Below are positions 26,193 through 34,948 of a stretch of 64,000 bases of DNA, one piece after another (position 1 is the stretch's first letter; each line of letters starts with the position of its first letter). The notes under the pieces were generated by a model. The model had not been told where the DNA came from. It did no database searches and saw nothing but the letters and a program-made list of their open reading frames with translations. Source of the stretch: CALVLD01 sp964467585 (GTDB lineage: Bacteria; Bacillota; Clostridia; Christensenellales; CAG-138). The stretch lies in NCBI GenBank assembly GCA_964467585.1, contig CAYXRF010000006.1:45177-109176 (forward strand), read 5' to 3'. The translations under genes were made by a program, and so were the position numbers.

Positions 26193-26453
26193 ATGAAGAT
26201 TTTTACTAAGGAATGGTTTAAGGCTGCGGGGATCCGCGCCCTCCGAACCTTCGCACAGGCGGCTATTGCGGCTTGCGGTACATCGGCTCTTTTGTCCGAC
26301 GTAAACTGGTTGTCGGTGCTGTCGATTGCGGGGCTTGCGGCTCTGCTCTCGATACTGACGAGCCTTGCCGGACTTCCCGAAGTACCCGCGCAGAATACGG
26401 TCGAGACCGAGGTTACAATCTATGATAAGCCTCCCGACGAGAAGGAGGAGTAA
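26193..26453 (+). CDS. Phage holin (r1t-like)
   Basis: 86 residues with two membrane helices (about 15-35 and 40-61) and the sequence IRALRTFAQAAIAACGTSALLSDVNWLSVLSIAGLAALLSILTSLAGLPE, a pattern common to r1t-type holins of Firmicute phages. The tail is acidic. A GGAG ribosome site is present. Holins form the membrane lesions that let endolysin reach the wall. No endolysin remains next to it; the only one in the window is at 40084. Confidence 0.82.
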   Translation: MKIFTKEWFKAAGIRALRTFAQAAIAACGTSALLSDVNWLSVLSIAGLAALLSILTSLAGLPEVPAQNTVETEVTIYDKPPDEKEE

Positions 26454-26462
26454 AAAGAAAAT

Positions 26463-26487
26463 GGCAGGGGGCTTTATGCCCTCTGCC
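26463..26487 (+). terminator. Hairpin after the holin gene
   Basis: GGCAGgGGGC and GCCCtCTGCC form a ten-base-pair stem with a tttat loop just after the holin stop. No strong T-run follows, so termination is likely but not certain. Confidence 0.55.
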
Positions 26488-26732
26488 TAAGCTTTATGGT
26501 ATGCCCGAAAACCGCTTGGTTCGGATAATACCGTAATGGTGGAGGTCTTCAGAAAAAATGCCTCCTCGGTCGTTTTACGGACTGTCGGAGACATTTTTCT
26601 GCAATGAGTCAAAAATGACGTACACGCCGCCATTTTTGACGAATTTCTGCCATTTATTTCTCTTGAATGTGCCTGCCGCTTCGCATTGGCGCATATACGT
26701 TGGTAAGCACATCTTGAGCTGCTTTTTAGCAA

Positions 26733-26764
26733 ACAAAACGGAACGCCGAAAAGTTCGACGCTCC
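26733..26764. repeat. 32-bp direct repeat, copy 2 (terminator-like)
   Basis: Exact second copy of the repeat at 25014-25045. On the minus strand it is followed by GTTTTGTTTGC. It lies 30 bases beyond the 3' end of the minus-strand gene at 26794, so it can act as the terminator of that gene as well as marking the edge of the phage remnant. Confidence 0.85.
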
Positions 26765-26793
26765 ACTTCAAATTATTGCGGTAATTTAGTTAA

Positions 26794-27237
26794 TCAGCCA
26801 ATCTGATTGTAGCTCTCGCACATGAGGTTCATAGCCTTGCAGAGCTTGTGAGTGTAAACGAACGGGCCAACGACGATAAGTGCGCCGAATACGTTCCATC
26901 CCCAGAAGCTGCCCGCGCCGAACTTGTAAGCGATGCCCCTGCGCGCAAGCTCTTTGCCGCAGCGCGCGGAAATCCTGTGCATCCAAACAAGGGGAACGAT
27001 GCCGAGTGTCAGCCAAGAGAATACGAATGTGACAAGACAGAAGTTCATCGTTTTTTTGTTGTCATAACGAGTGCACACGGTGTTCAGATCGTTGCCGAGC
27101 TTTGTGAAGAACCAAATGCCGTAAATACCGAAGGTGATGAGCGACAGAAGGATTACCTTCCACATGCATCTGTTAGTCGCAAGCTGTGCGGCAGGAGCCA
27201 TGGGCATTGGCTGTTGATTTACATACGCGTTTTCCAT
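26794..27237 (-). CDS. DUF4234-like membrane protein
   Basis: 147 residues from the ATG at 27237 (GGAGG nine bases upstream). A Pro/Met/Gln-rich N-terminus is followed by three hydrophobic helices with SLITFGIYGIWFF and a central LTLGIVPLVWMHRIS stretch, as in the DUF4234 family of unknown function. It ends just before copy 2 of the 32-bp repeat. The 290 bases upstream hold no gene that I can support. Confidence 0.75.
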   Translation of the reverse strand: MENAYVNQQPMPMAPAAQLATNRCMWKVILLSLITFGIYGIWFFTKLGNDLNTVCTRYDNKKTMNFCLVTFVFSWLTLGIVPLVWMHRISARCGKELARRGIAYKFGAGSFWGWNVFGALIVVGPFVYTHKLCKAMNLMCESYNQIG

Positions 27238-27530
27238 AAACAAAGCGCCTCCCCGAAAAAATGTATACGCCGCCGTGTGCGATTTAACGCTAACAGCGGC
27301 GCACCATGGGCAAAGTATACCATGAAGCTATGCGGCAGTCAAGCCCTTAAGACTTTTTTATTGAAAAAAATCGACAAGTTTTGCCTTAAGTTTGTATTTA
27401 TCAATGTGATTTCGTGCCAAAATGAATCTCGGCGCCGCATAAGGCACCTCCGGCGGCAATTCGCAAAAGCATCCGCTTGTGCATTATGCCATGCCCCCCC
27501 TATTTGCCCAAACAAAATGCGCCATACTCA

Positions 27531-27559
27531 TTGACATTCGCCACTCTGTAAATTACAAT
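27531..27559 (+). promoter_or_regulatory. Promoter of the CotH-dockerin gene
   Basis: TTGACA (27531-27536), a 17-base spacer and TACAAT (27554-27559), about 50 bases before the start codon. Confidence 0.75.
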
Positions 27560-27609
27560 AAAAAAGGTTGTCTGCTAAAAGAAAATTTGCGACAATGCGG
27601 AGGTGCTGT

Positions 27610-29814
27610 ATGAAACGCTTGTTAACAATAAGTATTTCTATAATTATTACACTTATTATGACGCTGCTGCCGCTTACGCCTATGGCGGCGCGGGGAATAA
27701 CGCTTGCGGCGGATTCCGAGCTTTACACTGTTGTGCCAAATTCAGGAGACGGAGTAACCCTTGTTTGGCAGGACGGACGCAACACGGTGCGCGGCGTTGT
27801 GTCGGACGGCTATTTTACGCCTGCGGAGACGGTTACGCTTACGCTTAAGGCGATAATTACAGACGGATTTACATACTGTGAGGAATATTCAAGCTTTTTT
27901 CCAAATGACAGCAATGCAAGCGTGACCGTGTCAGCTTCGAGCTGTTCATTTTCCTACACATTTCGCACGGGCGCGGCGGTGACGGTAAGCACGCTGGAGT
28001 CCGTCAATATTTTTGCATCGGCAAACAGTCTGCCTCGTCTTGAAATTTCAATTGACGGCAGCTTTTCTTCTGTTGATAAGGAGAACTATGTTTCCGCCTC
28101 GTTCAACCTCACCCTTGGCTCAAATCAGTTTGCAAGCGGCAGCTATTCCGGCACGGGGGAGATAAAGGGACGTGGCAACACCTCATGGGGTCAGCCAAAA
28201 AAGCCTTATTCCATAAAGCTTTCTTCAAAGGCGTCGCTGCTGGACATCCCCCGCACAAAAAAGTATGCGATTGTGGCAAGCTATTCCGACCCGTCGCTTA
28301 TGCGCAATTTTATCACCTACAAAAGCGGTCTTGCGCTGGACGGCATTGAATACACGCCCAAATGTGAGTTTGTGGATGTGTACCTCAACGGTGTATACAA
28401 CGGAATATATATTCTTGTTGAAAGAATCGATATTGAGGGCACAAAGATTGACATTGACGAGGCGTCCGCCGACAATCTGACGGGCGGCTATCTTGTTGAA
28501 AAGGATGCGGGCGACAAGGTTGATTATTCAAACGACCTGTGGTTCAACGCTCCCTTCCAGTCAAATCCCAATGCGGATGTATTCACGCTTAAAGCTCCCG
28601 AGCCTGAGGATTCCGCGCTTGCAACACAGATGCTTGATTATCTGGAGGGCTATATGCAGGACGTCCACAGCGCCATAATGGGCGGCACGGATGATTGCTT
28701 CAATTATGTTGATTCCGATTCGTGGGTTGATTTTTTAATTATGCAGGAGCTATCAAAGAACATTGACGGAAATTTGAAAACAAGCTGCTATATGTACAAG
28801 CAAGCGGACGATAACACGCTTTACATGACAGCCCTTTGGGATTTTGACTTTGCATACGGCAACGCCTCGTGGGACAACGCAAGCTCCAATAATGACGGCA
28901 CGGACTGCCCAAGCGGGTCGGGCACTGCGGGATTTATGGTTATAAACAGCTCCTGCCCGTGGTTTCAAACGCTTTACAACAGCTATCCTGCGTTTAGAGA
29001 CGCGGTTATCGCCAAATACACACAATATCGTCATACGCTGATAGACGATATGTTCACTATGATTGACGAACAGGCGGCTTATCTAAACACGGCCGCGGCG
29101 GCGAACGACGCCAAATGGGGCAACGATTCCGCACTTGGCACGGCAACGCTTAAAAGCTGGCTGGCGGGAAGGGTTTCGTGGCTTGACAGGCAATGGCTTC
29201 CCTCCGAAGCGATAACGCTTGACGCGGCGCTTAATGTAGCGGGCGGCAAGCTGCACTTCACCACAGACGCCGCCTACGGCTGGTACGGCGCAAGTCTTAA
29301 CGGGCTGACCTATGCGATTTCCGGCAACAGCGGCACGGACAGCACCACATCCTCCCTGACGCTTTCGGGCATTGCCATGGAGGCGGGGGACACGCTTTCC
29401 TTCCGTTATCGCGTAAGCTCAGAGGGCAATTATGACATTTTGAGATTCAGCGTCAACGGCAGTGTAATTCTGACGCAAAGCGGTGAGGTCGCATGGGCGG
29501 AATATACCTTCACAGCGCCGTCCGATGGTGCGTACAGCTTTGTGTGGGGCTATCAAAAGGACTATTCCGTTGCGGCGGGCGACGACTGCGCATATGTTGA
29601 CGAAGTAAAGCTCACATTGCAAAGCCCTCAGGTGCTGACGGGCGACGTCAATATGGATGGTTTTATCACATCCCTTGACGCTCTTTTGATAATGCGCCAC
29701 GCGCTTAACATAACATTGCTTTCGGACGAAGCGGCGGCGCTTGCGGACTTTAACGGCGACGGCGTTATCGACACAACCGACGCCCTGCTGGTTATGCGCC
29801 TGTGCCTGAGGTGA
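27610..29814 (+). CDS. Secreted CotH-kinase-domain protein with C-terminal dockerin
   Basis: 734 residues from the ATG at 27610 (GCGGAGG upstream). A signal peptide (about 1-29) leads into a beta-rich N-terminal region, then a CotH domain (about 140-480) with EIKGRGNTSW, KKPYSIKLS, FVDVYLNGVYNGIYILVERID and the WDFDFAYG metal/catalytic segment. A jelly-roll-like domain (about 540-660) follows, and a type I dockerin at the end (GDVNMDGFITSLDALLIMRHAL ... DFNGDGVIDTTDALLVMR). CotH proteins are atypical kinases of spore-coat proteins in Bacillus; secreted, dockerin-bearing versions occur in cellulosome producers, where the substrate is not known. It is the second dockerin protein in this window. 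Confidence 0.92.
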   Translation: MKRLLTISISIIITLIMTLLPLTPMAARGITLAADSELYTVVPNSGDGVTLVWQDGRNTVRGVVSDGYFTPAETVTLTLKAIITDGFTYCEEYSSFFPNDSNASVTVSASSCSFSYTFRTGAAVTVSTLESVNIFASANSLPRLEISIDGSFSSVDKENYVSASFNLTLGSNQFASGSYSGTGEIKGRGNTSWGQPKKPYSIKLSSKASLLDIPRTKKYAIVASYSDPSLMRNFITYKSGLALDGIEYTPKCEFVDVYLNGVYNGIYILVERIDIEGTKIDIDEASADNLTGGYLVEKDAGDKVDYSNDLWFNAPFQSNPNADVFTLKAPEPEDSALATQMLDYLEGYMQDVHSAIMGGTDDCFNYVDSDSWVDFLIMQELSKNIDGNLKTSCYMYKQADDNTLYMTALWDFDFAYGNASWDNASSNNDGTDCPSGSGTAGFMVINSSCPWFQTLYNSYPAFRDAVIAKYTQYRHTLIDDMFTMIDEQAAYLNTAAAANDAKWGNDSALGTATLKSWLAGRVSWLDRQWLPSEAITLDAALNVAGGKLHFTTDAAYGWYGASLNGLTYAISGNSGTDSTTSSLTLSGIAMEAGDTLSFRYRVSSEGNYDILRFSVNGSVILTQSGEVAWAEYTFTAPSDGAYSFVWGYQKDYSVAAGDDCAYVDEVKLTLQSPQVLTGDVNMDGFITSLDALLIMRHALNITLLSDEAAALADFNGDGVIDTTDALLVMRLCLR

Positions 29815-29900
29815 GACGTCCCTTGCATTCGCATCGGCGCATAGATGAAATTTTGCTTTGCGCCAAAGCATTTTCTAACCGCATACAATAGTTTATCTTT

Positions 29901-29930
29901 CTCCCGCGCCTCAAGCAGGCGTGGGGGATT
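29901..29930 (+). terminator. Terminator after the CotH-dockerin gene
   Basis: CTCCCGCGCCT and AGGCGTGGGGG form a stem with a caagc loop, then ATTTGC. It lies about 90 bases after the stop. Confidence 0.6.
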
Positions 29931-29969
29931 TGCTATATCAAAGAAACAAATAAACGGTTTACGCTTGCC

Positions 29970-30473
29970 CTATTTTCTTGGCAGGAGGATTCTTCTCAGA
30001 TGGGTATCGAACAGACCGCACACAAGCCCGAACAGCAGGTCAAACGCCACAAAGCCAACCTCACAGACAATCAGCAGCGCAAAAAGAGGTATGGCGGGAA
30101 CAAGCGTTAAAACGTCAATCCCCACAGCATAAACGCAAAGCGCAACCCCCGCGGCGGCAAAAGCATTGAAGTACAGCAGCTTGACTATGCTCATCATTAT
30201 TTTGTCGCGCAGATATCGTTCGATAACGAGCTTGCCGATTGCGTAATGTCCGAAAAACAGAATGTAAAGATATGTGTACGGTGAGCTTCCGCATACCAAA
30301 TAGGCAAAAAGTGAGACGACAACAAACTGAAGCGCAGCAACCGCAATCCCATGCTCCTCACGCACGGGAATCCACGTCATTAAAGAGGCGACAAAAAGGC
30401 ATATCACGGAAAGCGCCGCGCTTTTTGTAAGCGAAGCGATAAAAAGCATAAGCGCGGACACGGTCGCGCCCAT
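29970..30473 (-). CDS. Polytopic membrane protein, unknown function
   Basis: 167 residues from the ATG at 30473, with about five hydrophobic helices. The ATG lacks a ribosome site. In frame upstream the sequence reads IKKVSYGALAGAALMGATVS, beginning with ATA at 30515, eight bases after GGGGGG. That looks like the natural N-terminus (normally MKK...) with an ATA start or a mutated ATG. The pattern resembles small predicted transport-associated membrane proteins of Clostridia, but I cannot name a family. Confidence 0.65.
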   Translation of the reverse strand: MGATVSALMLFIASLTKSAALSVICLFVASLMTWIPVREEHGIAVAALQFVVVSLFAYLVCGSSPYTYLYILFFGHYAIGKLVIERYLRDKIMMSIVKLLYFNAFAAAGVALCVYAVGIDVLTLVPAIPLFALLIVCEVGFVAFDLLFGLVCGLFDTHLRRILLPRK

Positions 30474-30666
30474 CAGCGCCGCACCCGCAAGCGCACCGTA
30501 TGAAACCTTTTTTATGCAATCACCCCCCGTTGAAATATGGTGAGATATACATCATCCCGCGCTTATCCGGCGCGCCCGCACCTCCGCATAGGCGCAGCTG
30601 TGCGAAAAATCCACGTCAACCGTTATCCGATCCTATCCTATACTAATCCTATATATACGTCAACTG

Positions 30667-31417
30667 CTATCCGCCGCAGCCGCGCCCGCACAGCCCACAG
30701 CAGAGGTTTGCAAGCATCAGAGTTGAGCAAAGCGAGCAATAGCGCAGATTGGGTGTTGATGTGTTTGCGCTTTGTGAGCTGCGCCTGCCGCGCATTGAAG
30801 AAAGCGCACTGCGGTATTCAAAGTTGTTCGGGTCCATGCTTGCGGCGCGTGAAACAAACTCATACGCCTTGGCGAACTGTCCGCTTCTGTAATAGCACAT
30901 TCCGTACAAAAAATACCACTCCGCGTTGTGCAAGGGTATGGCGTCAAGCACCGCCGCCGCCGCCTCCGGCGCACTGCTGCTCAAAAAGCTGCGCACCTTG
31001 GCAAACTCCGCCGCATACTCTCCCTTGTAATTTGAGCCGTAAGAGGAACCTCCGTAAGAGGAACCTCCGTAAGAGGAACCTCCGTAAGAGGAACCTCCGT
31101 AAGAGGNNNNNNNNNNNNNNNNNNNNNNNNNNNNNNNNNNNNNNNNNNNNNNNNNNNNNNNNNNNNNNNNNNNNNNNNNNNNNNNNNNNNNNNNNNNNNN
31201 NNNNNNAATTGTCGTATGCGGAATCCCCGTTCTTTTTTGCTTCATTTATGGTATCATAGGCAGCGTTGATCTGCTTCATCTTGTCCTCCGCCTGCTTTTT
31301 AAGCACGGAGTCCTGATACCTGTCGGGGTGATATTTTTTAACAAGCTTGAGGTATGCCGCACGGACGTCCTCGTCGGACGCCGTTGGGGAGACGCCCAGC
31401 ACTTCATATGGGTTCAT
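30667..31417 (-). CDS. DnaJ-domain protein with TPR-like C-terminus, broken by an assembly gap
   Basis: Starts with a J domain (MNPYEVLGVSPTASDEDVRAAYLKLVKKYHPDRYQ, HPD at 30-32), which stimulates Hsp70 ATPase activity. A run of YGGSS pentapeptides follows, interrupted by 100 Ns, then a TPR-like region (WYFLYGMCYYRSGQFAKAYEFVSRAASMDPNNFEYRSAL) and a Cys-rich C-terminus (CSLCSTLMLANLCCGLCGRGCGG). The two halves are in different frames across the Ns, so the true gap is not exactly 100 bases. The 15-bp repeat probably caused the break. The start overlaps the end of the upstream DUF5685-like gene by four bases. Confidence 0.85.
31037..31106 (-). repeat. 15-bp in-frame tandem repeat (YGGSS) at the gap edge
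   Basis: About five visible copies of a 15-bp unit (plus-strand ccgtaagaggaacct) run into the Ns. The array length in the genome is unknown. It encodes a flexible Gly/Ser/Tyr linker in the DnaJ-domain protein. Confidence 0.9.
31107..31206. other. Assembly gap (100 Ns)
   Basis: A placeholder of exactly 100 Ns lies inside the DnaJ-domain gene. Reading frames on the two sides differ, so the length is nominal. Confidence 0.99.
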
Positions 31418-32268
31418 CTAAAGCTCCCTTCATTTGAGGAGTCGCGCTTTGGCGGCTCCAGAACGTCTCGCGCCGCCGCTCTCAGCCCGTTATATATAAT
31501 ATTGTCAAGCAGTGATTCGCAAAGCTTTGTATCCAGCAGGTCGTATGCCATTTCCGCACTGTTGCAATACATATCGAGCAGAGCCTCCGCGAACCGCGCA
31601 TCATGTTCTGTTATGTTGAAAACGTTGTACAGCCCACGGCGCTTGTCGCTCTCGCGGTCGTCCCACGCGTCGCATACATATATGAAGCAGCCTATGGCTT
31701 TTGCAAGCTCATACAGAGGCAGCTTTTTATCCTCGTCTATGGGATAGGCGGTGATAACATCCGCCATAAGCTTGCCAAAGCGCGTGGGTGCGGCGTCAAA
31801 CGATGTGCAGCCCCCGTCCTCAAGCGCATAAAGCTCCTCCAACCCATCGGAAATTATTGCGGCAGCATCAGGATATTTTTTTGCCGCCTTCCTCCGCCCG
31901 CCCGCAACAAGAGGTATAAGCATCCCCCTTGCGGCGCGTCCGTCACGCACATCGTCACGAAGCTTGTCGCGGCAGAGCATCACGCAGACGGCGGCGCAGT
32001 AATCCAACACATCCGAGCCGTTTACGCTTGGGCGCTTTCCCTGAAGCGGATGCATTACGCATCCCTTTTTTGTGTATGGCACGCACAGCTCAGAGCTTTG
32101 AACCGAGGTCAGCAAAGCCGCCATAAACGTGCCGTCGTATGTCAGCGACATACGCGATGAAAGCCCGTAGCCGCCTATCGCACGGCAAAGCCCACAATAA
32201 AAAGCCTGATAGATATCCTTGTCCTCAAGCGTTAGGCTTGAAAGCTGTGGAGCAACATATCCGAACAT
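31414..32268 (-). CDS. DUF5685-like protein
   Basis: 284 residues from the ATG at 32268, with GGAGGA eight bases upstream. The sequence MFGYVAPQLSSLTLEDKDIYQAFYCGLCRAIGGYGLSSRMSLTYDGTF, with later conserved Cys residues (GCVMHP, DYCAAVCVMLCRDKL), matches the DUF5685 family of Clostridia, whose function is unknown. It is coupled by a four-base overlap to the DnaJ-domain gene downstream, an association that suggests a shared chaperone-related or metal-dependent function. Confidence 0.82.
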   Translation of the reverse strand: MFGYVAPQLSSLTLEDKDIYQAFYCGLCRAIGGYGLSSRMSLTYDGTFMAALLTSVQSSELCVPYTKKGCVMHPLQGKRPSVNGSDVLDYCAAVCVMLCRDKLRDDVRDGRAARGMLIPLVAGGRRKAAKKYPDAAAIISDGLEELYALEDGGCTSFDAAPTRFGKLMADVITAYPIDEDKKLPLYELAKAIGCFIYVCDAWDDRESDKRRGLYNVFNITEHDARFAEALLDMYCNSAEMAYDLLDTKLCESLLDNIIYNGLRAAARDVLEPPKRDSSNEGSFR

Positions 32269-32377
32269 AAGCAAAATCCTCCAATCGTATTGTAACGGAA
32301 CGAATGGTTTTTTGCAATCGCAACAGTGTAAAGTAAATGAAAAAATGAGGTAAAGGAAATGGAACCGTCATTATCCG

Positions 32378-32923
32378 TTAAAATTCGTTCGCACAGGGGC
32401 AGGCGACAAGCGCGATAAACAGCGCACTGTCGCCCGAAGCTAAAATTTTAAGCTCCCCCTCGCCGTGATACAGCCTTGCATCGCCGCCAAATTGATACAA
32501 AAGCGCAAAGCAGCCTTGAGTCAGCACTATTCGGCGTGTGTCGCCGTCCTTCAAAAGCTCTATGCTGCCCGCGGCTGCATCCTTTTGAAGCATAAGATTG
32601 ATATCCGTGCCGCCGCCAATGCAGCGCGTGCGTGCCGCGCCGTCAAAGGAGTGGACGGTTTTTTGCGGAAGAATTACGTTTGCCGCCTCGTCATCATGAA
32701 AAAGGGTCATTTCACCCTCGACAGACGCGATAATACGCCAATAATCGGGCAAAGCTGTGAAGTCGGACGTATCCGCGTCTATCGTGGCGGTGCTTGCGCG
32801 CCAAATAAACGCACGCTCCGAATAATCGGCGTCATACGGATAAATGGCAATCTGTGTGGTTGCCCCGCCGCTCCAGCGGGAGACGGGCATATCGCTTTTT
32901 TTGATAATCCGTTCGGTAATCAT
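32378..32923 (-). CDS. HutD/Ves family cupin protein
   Basis: 181 residues with an AGGAGG ribosome site. The signature MPVSRWSGGATTQIAIYPYDADYSERAFIWRASTATI is typical of the HutD/Ves family, a bicupin fold whose members are linked to histidine use or cold response in other bacteria. No histidine-utilisation gene is adjacent. The function is therefore open. Confidence 0.85.
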   Translation of the reverse strand: MITERIIKKSDMPVSRWSGGATTQIAIYPYDADYSERAFIWRASTATIDADTSDFTALPDYWRIIASVEGEMTLFHDDEAANVILPQKTVHSFDGAARTRCIGGGTDINLMLQKDAAAGSIELLKDGDTRRIVLTQGCFALLYQFGGDARLYHGEGELKILASGDSALFIALVACPCANEF

Positions 32924-32989
32924 CGCGTAATGCCTCCTGAAAATTTTAGAAAATCCAACGTAAAATCGGGTGCGCCGCGTGGGGAGCGG

Positions 32990-33229
32990 TTAAACCTGCG
33001 CGGAGGAGTCCTCATCGTTGGAGGTCTTTGCTGCTTTTCGCTTTGCCGCCTGCTTTGAAACAAGATTCATAACGAATATGCAGATCATTATAATGATGAT
33101 GACCACAAACACGCCAAGCCAGCCCTTGCCGGCATACGGCAGCACGAACAGAAATTTTTCAAAATCGAACCAACCGCCGATGGTGGCAAAAAATGAGCCA
33201 ATGCTTAAAAAAACCGTTAAAGCCGTCAT
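32990..33229 (-). CDS. Small membrane subunit next to the decarboxylase beta subunit (OadG-like)
   Basis: 79 residues: one or two membrane helices (GVFVVIIIIMICIFVMNLVS) and a charged tail. Its start overlaps the stop of the beta-subunit gene by four bases (33226-33229), and its size and layout fit a gamma-type anchor subunit, although the sequence is too short for a firm family call. The carboxyltransferase alpha subunit and the biotin carrier are not nearby. Confidence 0.6.
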   Translation of the reverse strand: MTALTVFLSIGSFFATIGGWFDFEKFLFVLPYAGKGWLGVFVVIIIIMICIFVMNLVSKQAAKRKAAKTSNDEDSSAQV

Positions 33230-34344
33230 ACCAAGCCTCCGAAATATGAAAGTATCAGTCCGCCCGCTATTACCGAGGCAATCTGACCGGAAACGTTTGC
33301 GCCCGCCGCGTGCATCAGCAGGAAGTTTTGGTTATCTTCCTTAAGTCCCATCTTATGCACCACACGCGCCGACATGGGAAAGGCTGAAATGCCCGCGGCG
33401 CCTATCATGGGGTTGACCTTTTTCTTTGTGAAAAGGTTGAGCACCTTTGCAAAAACCACCCCGCCCACTGTGTCAAATACAAACGCCACAAGTCCTAAGG
33501 CAAGTATCATAAGCGTTTGCGGCATGAGGAAAGCCTCCGCCGTCATCTTTGCGGCAACGGTAAGCCCAAGGAATATCGTAACCAAATTTGCAAGCACCTT
33601 TTGTGCTGTTTCGGAAAGGGAATTTAGCACGCCGCATTCTCGTATAAGGTTGCCAAACATCAAAAAGCCTATCAGCGCGGCGGAGCTTGGGGCAAGCACG
33701 CCCGCTATCAGCGTGACAAGTATGGGAAAAACTATCCGTGTGGTTTTTGAAACGTCCGTGCGTGAATATTCCATGCGGATAAGCCTCTCCCTGCGGGTGG
33801 TAAGCAGCTTTATAATCGGCGGCTGCACTATCGGCACAAGCGCCATGTAGGAATATGCCGCAACGGTTATCGCACCGATATAATTTGAAGCGAAATAGTT
33901 TGCAACGAATATCGAGGTCGGACCGTCCGCCGCACCGATTATGGCTATCGAAGCCGCATCCTTCAGCTCAAACCCCAAAAGGGACGCCACACACAGTGTG
34001 AAGAATATGCCGAACTGTGCCGCCGCCCCGAAAAGCATCAGCTTGGGATTGGTAAGCAGCTGTCCAAAGTCTATCATCGCGCCTATGCCGATAAAAAGCA
34101 CAAGAGGAAAAAGCTCGTTAGCTATGCCGCTGTCAAACAAAAGCTGCAATATCCCGCGCTCCCCGCCCATTGATATCACGGTGGAAAGCGGAAGGTTGAC
34201 AAGTATCGCGCCAAAGCCCATGGGCAGCAGCAGCGAAGGCTCCATATCGTGACGTATGGCAAGGTAGATGAGTATAGCGCCTATCAGCCACATTACGGGC
34301 TGCTGCCAACCTATCGTGGCAATATTTTCAAACAATTCTGCCAT
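33226..34344 (-). CDS. Na+-translocating decarboxylase beta subunit (OadB/GcdB family)
   Basis: 372 residues, polytopic. The diagnostic region GAADGPTSIFVAN, with the Asp that binds Na+, and the later GAAGISAFPMSARVVHKMG and HAAGANVSGQIASVIAGG are all present. These enzymes (oxaloacetate, glutaconyl-CoA or methylmalonyl-CoA decarboxylases) couple decarboxylation of a biotin-bound carboxyl group to Na+ export. The alpha subunit and biotin carrier must be encoded elsewhere, so the substrate cannot be assigned. Co-transcribed with the small membrane protein downstream. Confidence 0.93.
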   Translation of the reverse strand: MAELFENIATIGWQQPVMWLIGAILIYLAIRHDMEPSLLLPMGFGAILVNLPLSTVISMGGERGILQLLFDSGIANELFPLVLFIGIGAMIDFGQLLTNPKLMLFGAAAQFGIFFTLCVASLLGFELKDAASIAIIGAADGPTSIFVANYFASNYIGAITVAAYSYMALVPIVQPPIIKLLTTRRERLIRMEYSRTDVSKTTRIVFPILVTLIAGVLAPSSAALIGFLMFGNLIRECGVLNSLSETAQKVLANLVTIFLGLTVAAKMTAEAFLMPQTLMILALGLVAFVFDTVGGVVFAKVLNLFTKKKVNPMIGAAGISAFPMSARVVHKMGLKEDNQNFLLMHAAGANVSGQIASVIAGGLILSYFGGLV

Positions 34345-34481
34345 TAAAGGAAATTCCTTTCATGCGTTAAATAAGCTGCCTGCGGACGCTAAGCCGCGCC
34401 GAAGCAAACGTCAGCTTCCATTATATCCAAACGCAAAGGGCGTGTCAACGCCGCAAAATAATACCATGAATTGAGGTGCAA

Positions 34482-34519
34482 AAAATTGCCCGCCGAGTTA
34501 TTTAAAAAGCACGGCGGGC
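34482..34519 (-). terminator. Terminator of the 34549-34800 gene
   Basis: On the minus strand GCCCGCCG pairs with CGGCGGGC over a 16-base loop, followed by AATTTTTTGC, about 30 bases after the stop. Confidence 0.75.
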
Positions 34520-34548
34520 GCAAGCGGAATGTGTTTCGATATGTCGTT

Positions 34549-34800
34549 TTAGAGGTCGTCCGCGTCCTGAACGGGGCGTTCGTCCTCAAGGTAAACCATG
34601 TCAAGCAGCTCAAACGGAGTGCCCTCAATGGCTAATCCCGTGTAGCTGCCCAACACATCCGATGGCGTGAGGGTTCCCGCGCCCGTAAGCGCTGCGCCCT
34701 CAAGCTCACCGCCGCCTGTAATGTCGGCGGCGGTGTATGCGGCAGCGGCTTCCATCGCCATCCGCTGCGCTTTTGATCTGTACCGCTTTTTCTTATCCAT
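34549..34800 (-). CDS. Conserved small hypothetical protein ending PVQDADDL
   Basis: 83 residues from the ATG at 34800 (another ATG two codons earlier at 34806; neither has a clear ribosome site). It has a basic N-terminus (MDKKKRYRSKAQR), a Gly/Thr-rich middle, and the C-terminal block SDVLGSYTGLAIEGTPFELLDMVYLEDERPVQDADDL. SDVLGSYTG and PVQDADDL recur in small hypothetical proteins of Clostridia, from memory of such sequences. It is divergent from the capsid cluster and separated from it by the LexA-boxed promoter, but it is probably a host gene. Confidence 0.7.
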   Translation of the reverse strand: MDKKKRYRSKAQRMAMEAAAAYTAADITGGGELEGAALTGAGTLTPSDVLGSYTGLAIEGTPFELLDMVYLEDERPVQDADDL

Positions 34801-34948
34801 GAGCATATTATGCCAAGCACGCGCGCGCGTTATTCAAAAATGATTGAGAGAAAAATACGCAAGGTGTGCTTTGTCAAGCGGGCGGAGACTTTCTGCGGGC
34901 TAAAATTCTCCATATTGGAGATATTAAAAATATTTATTCTCCATTATG

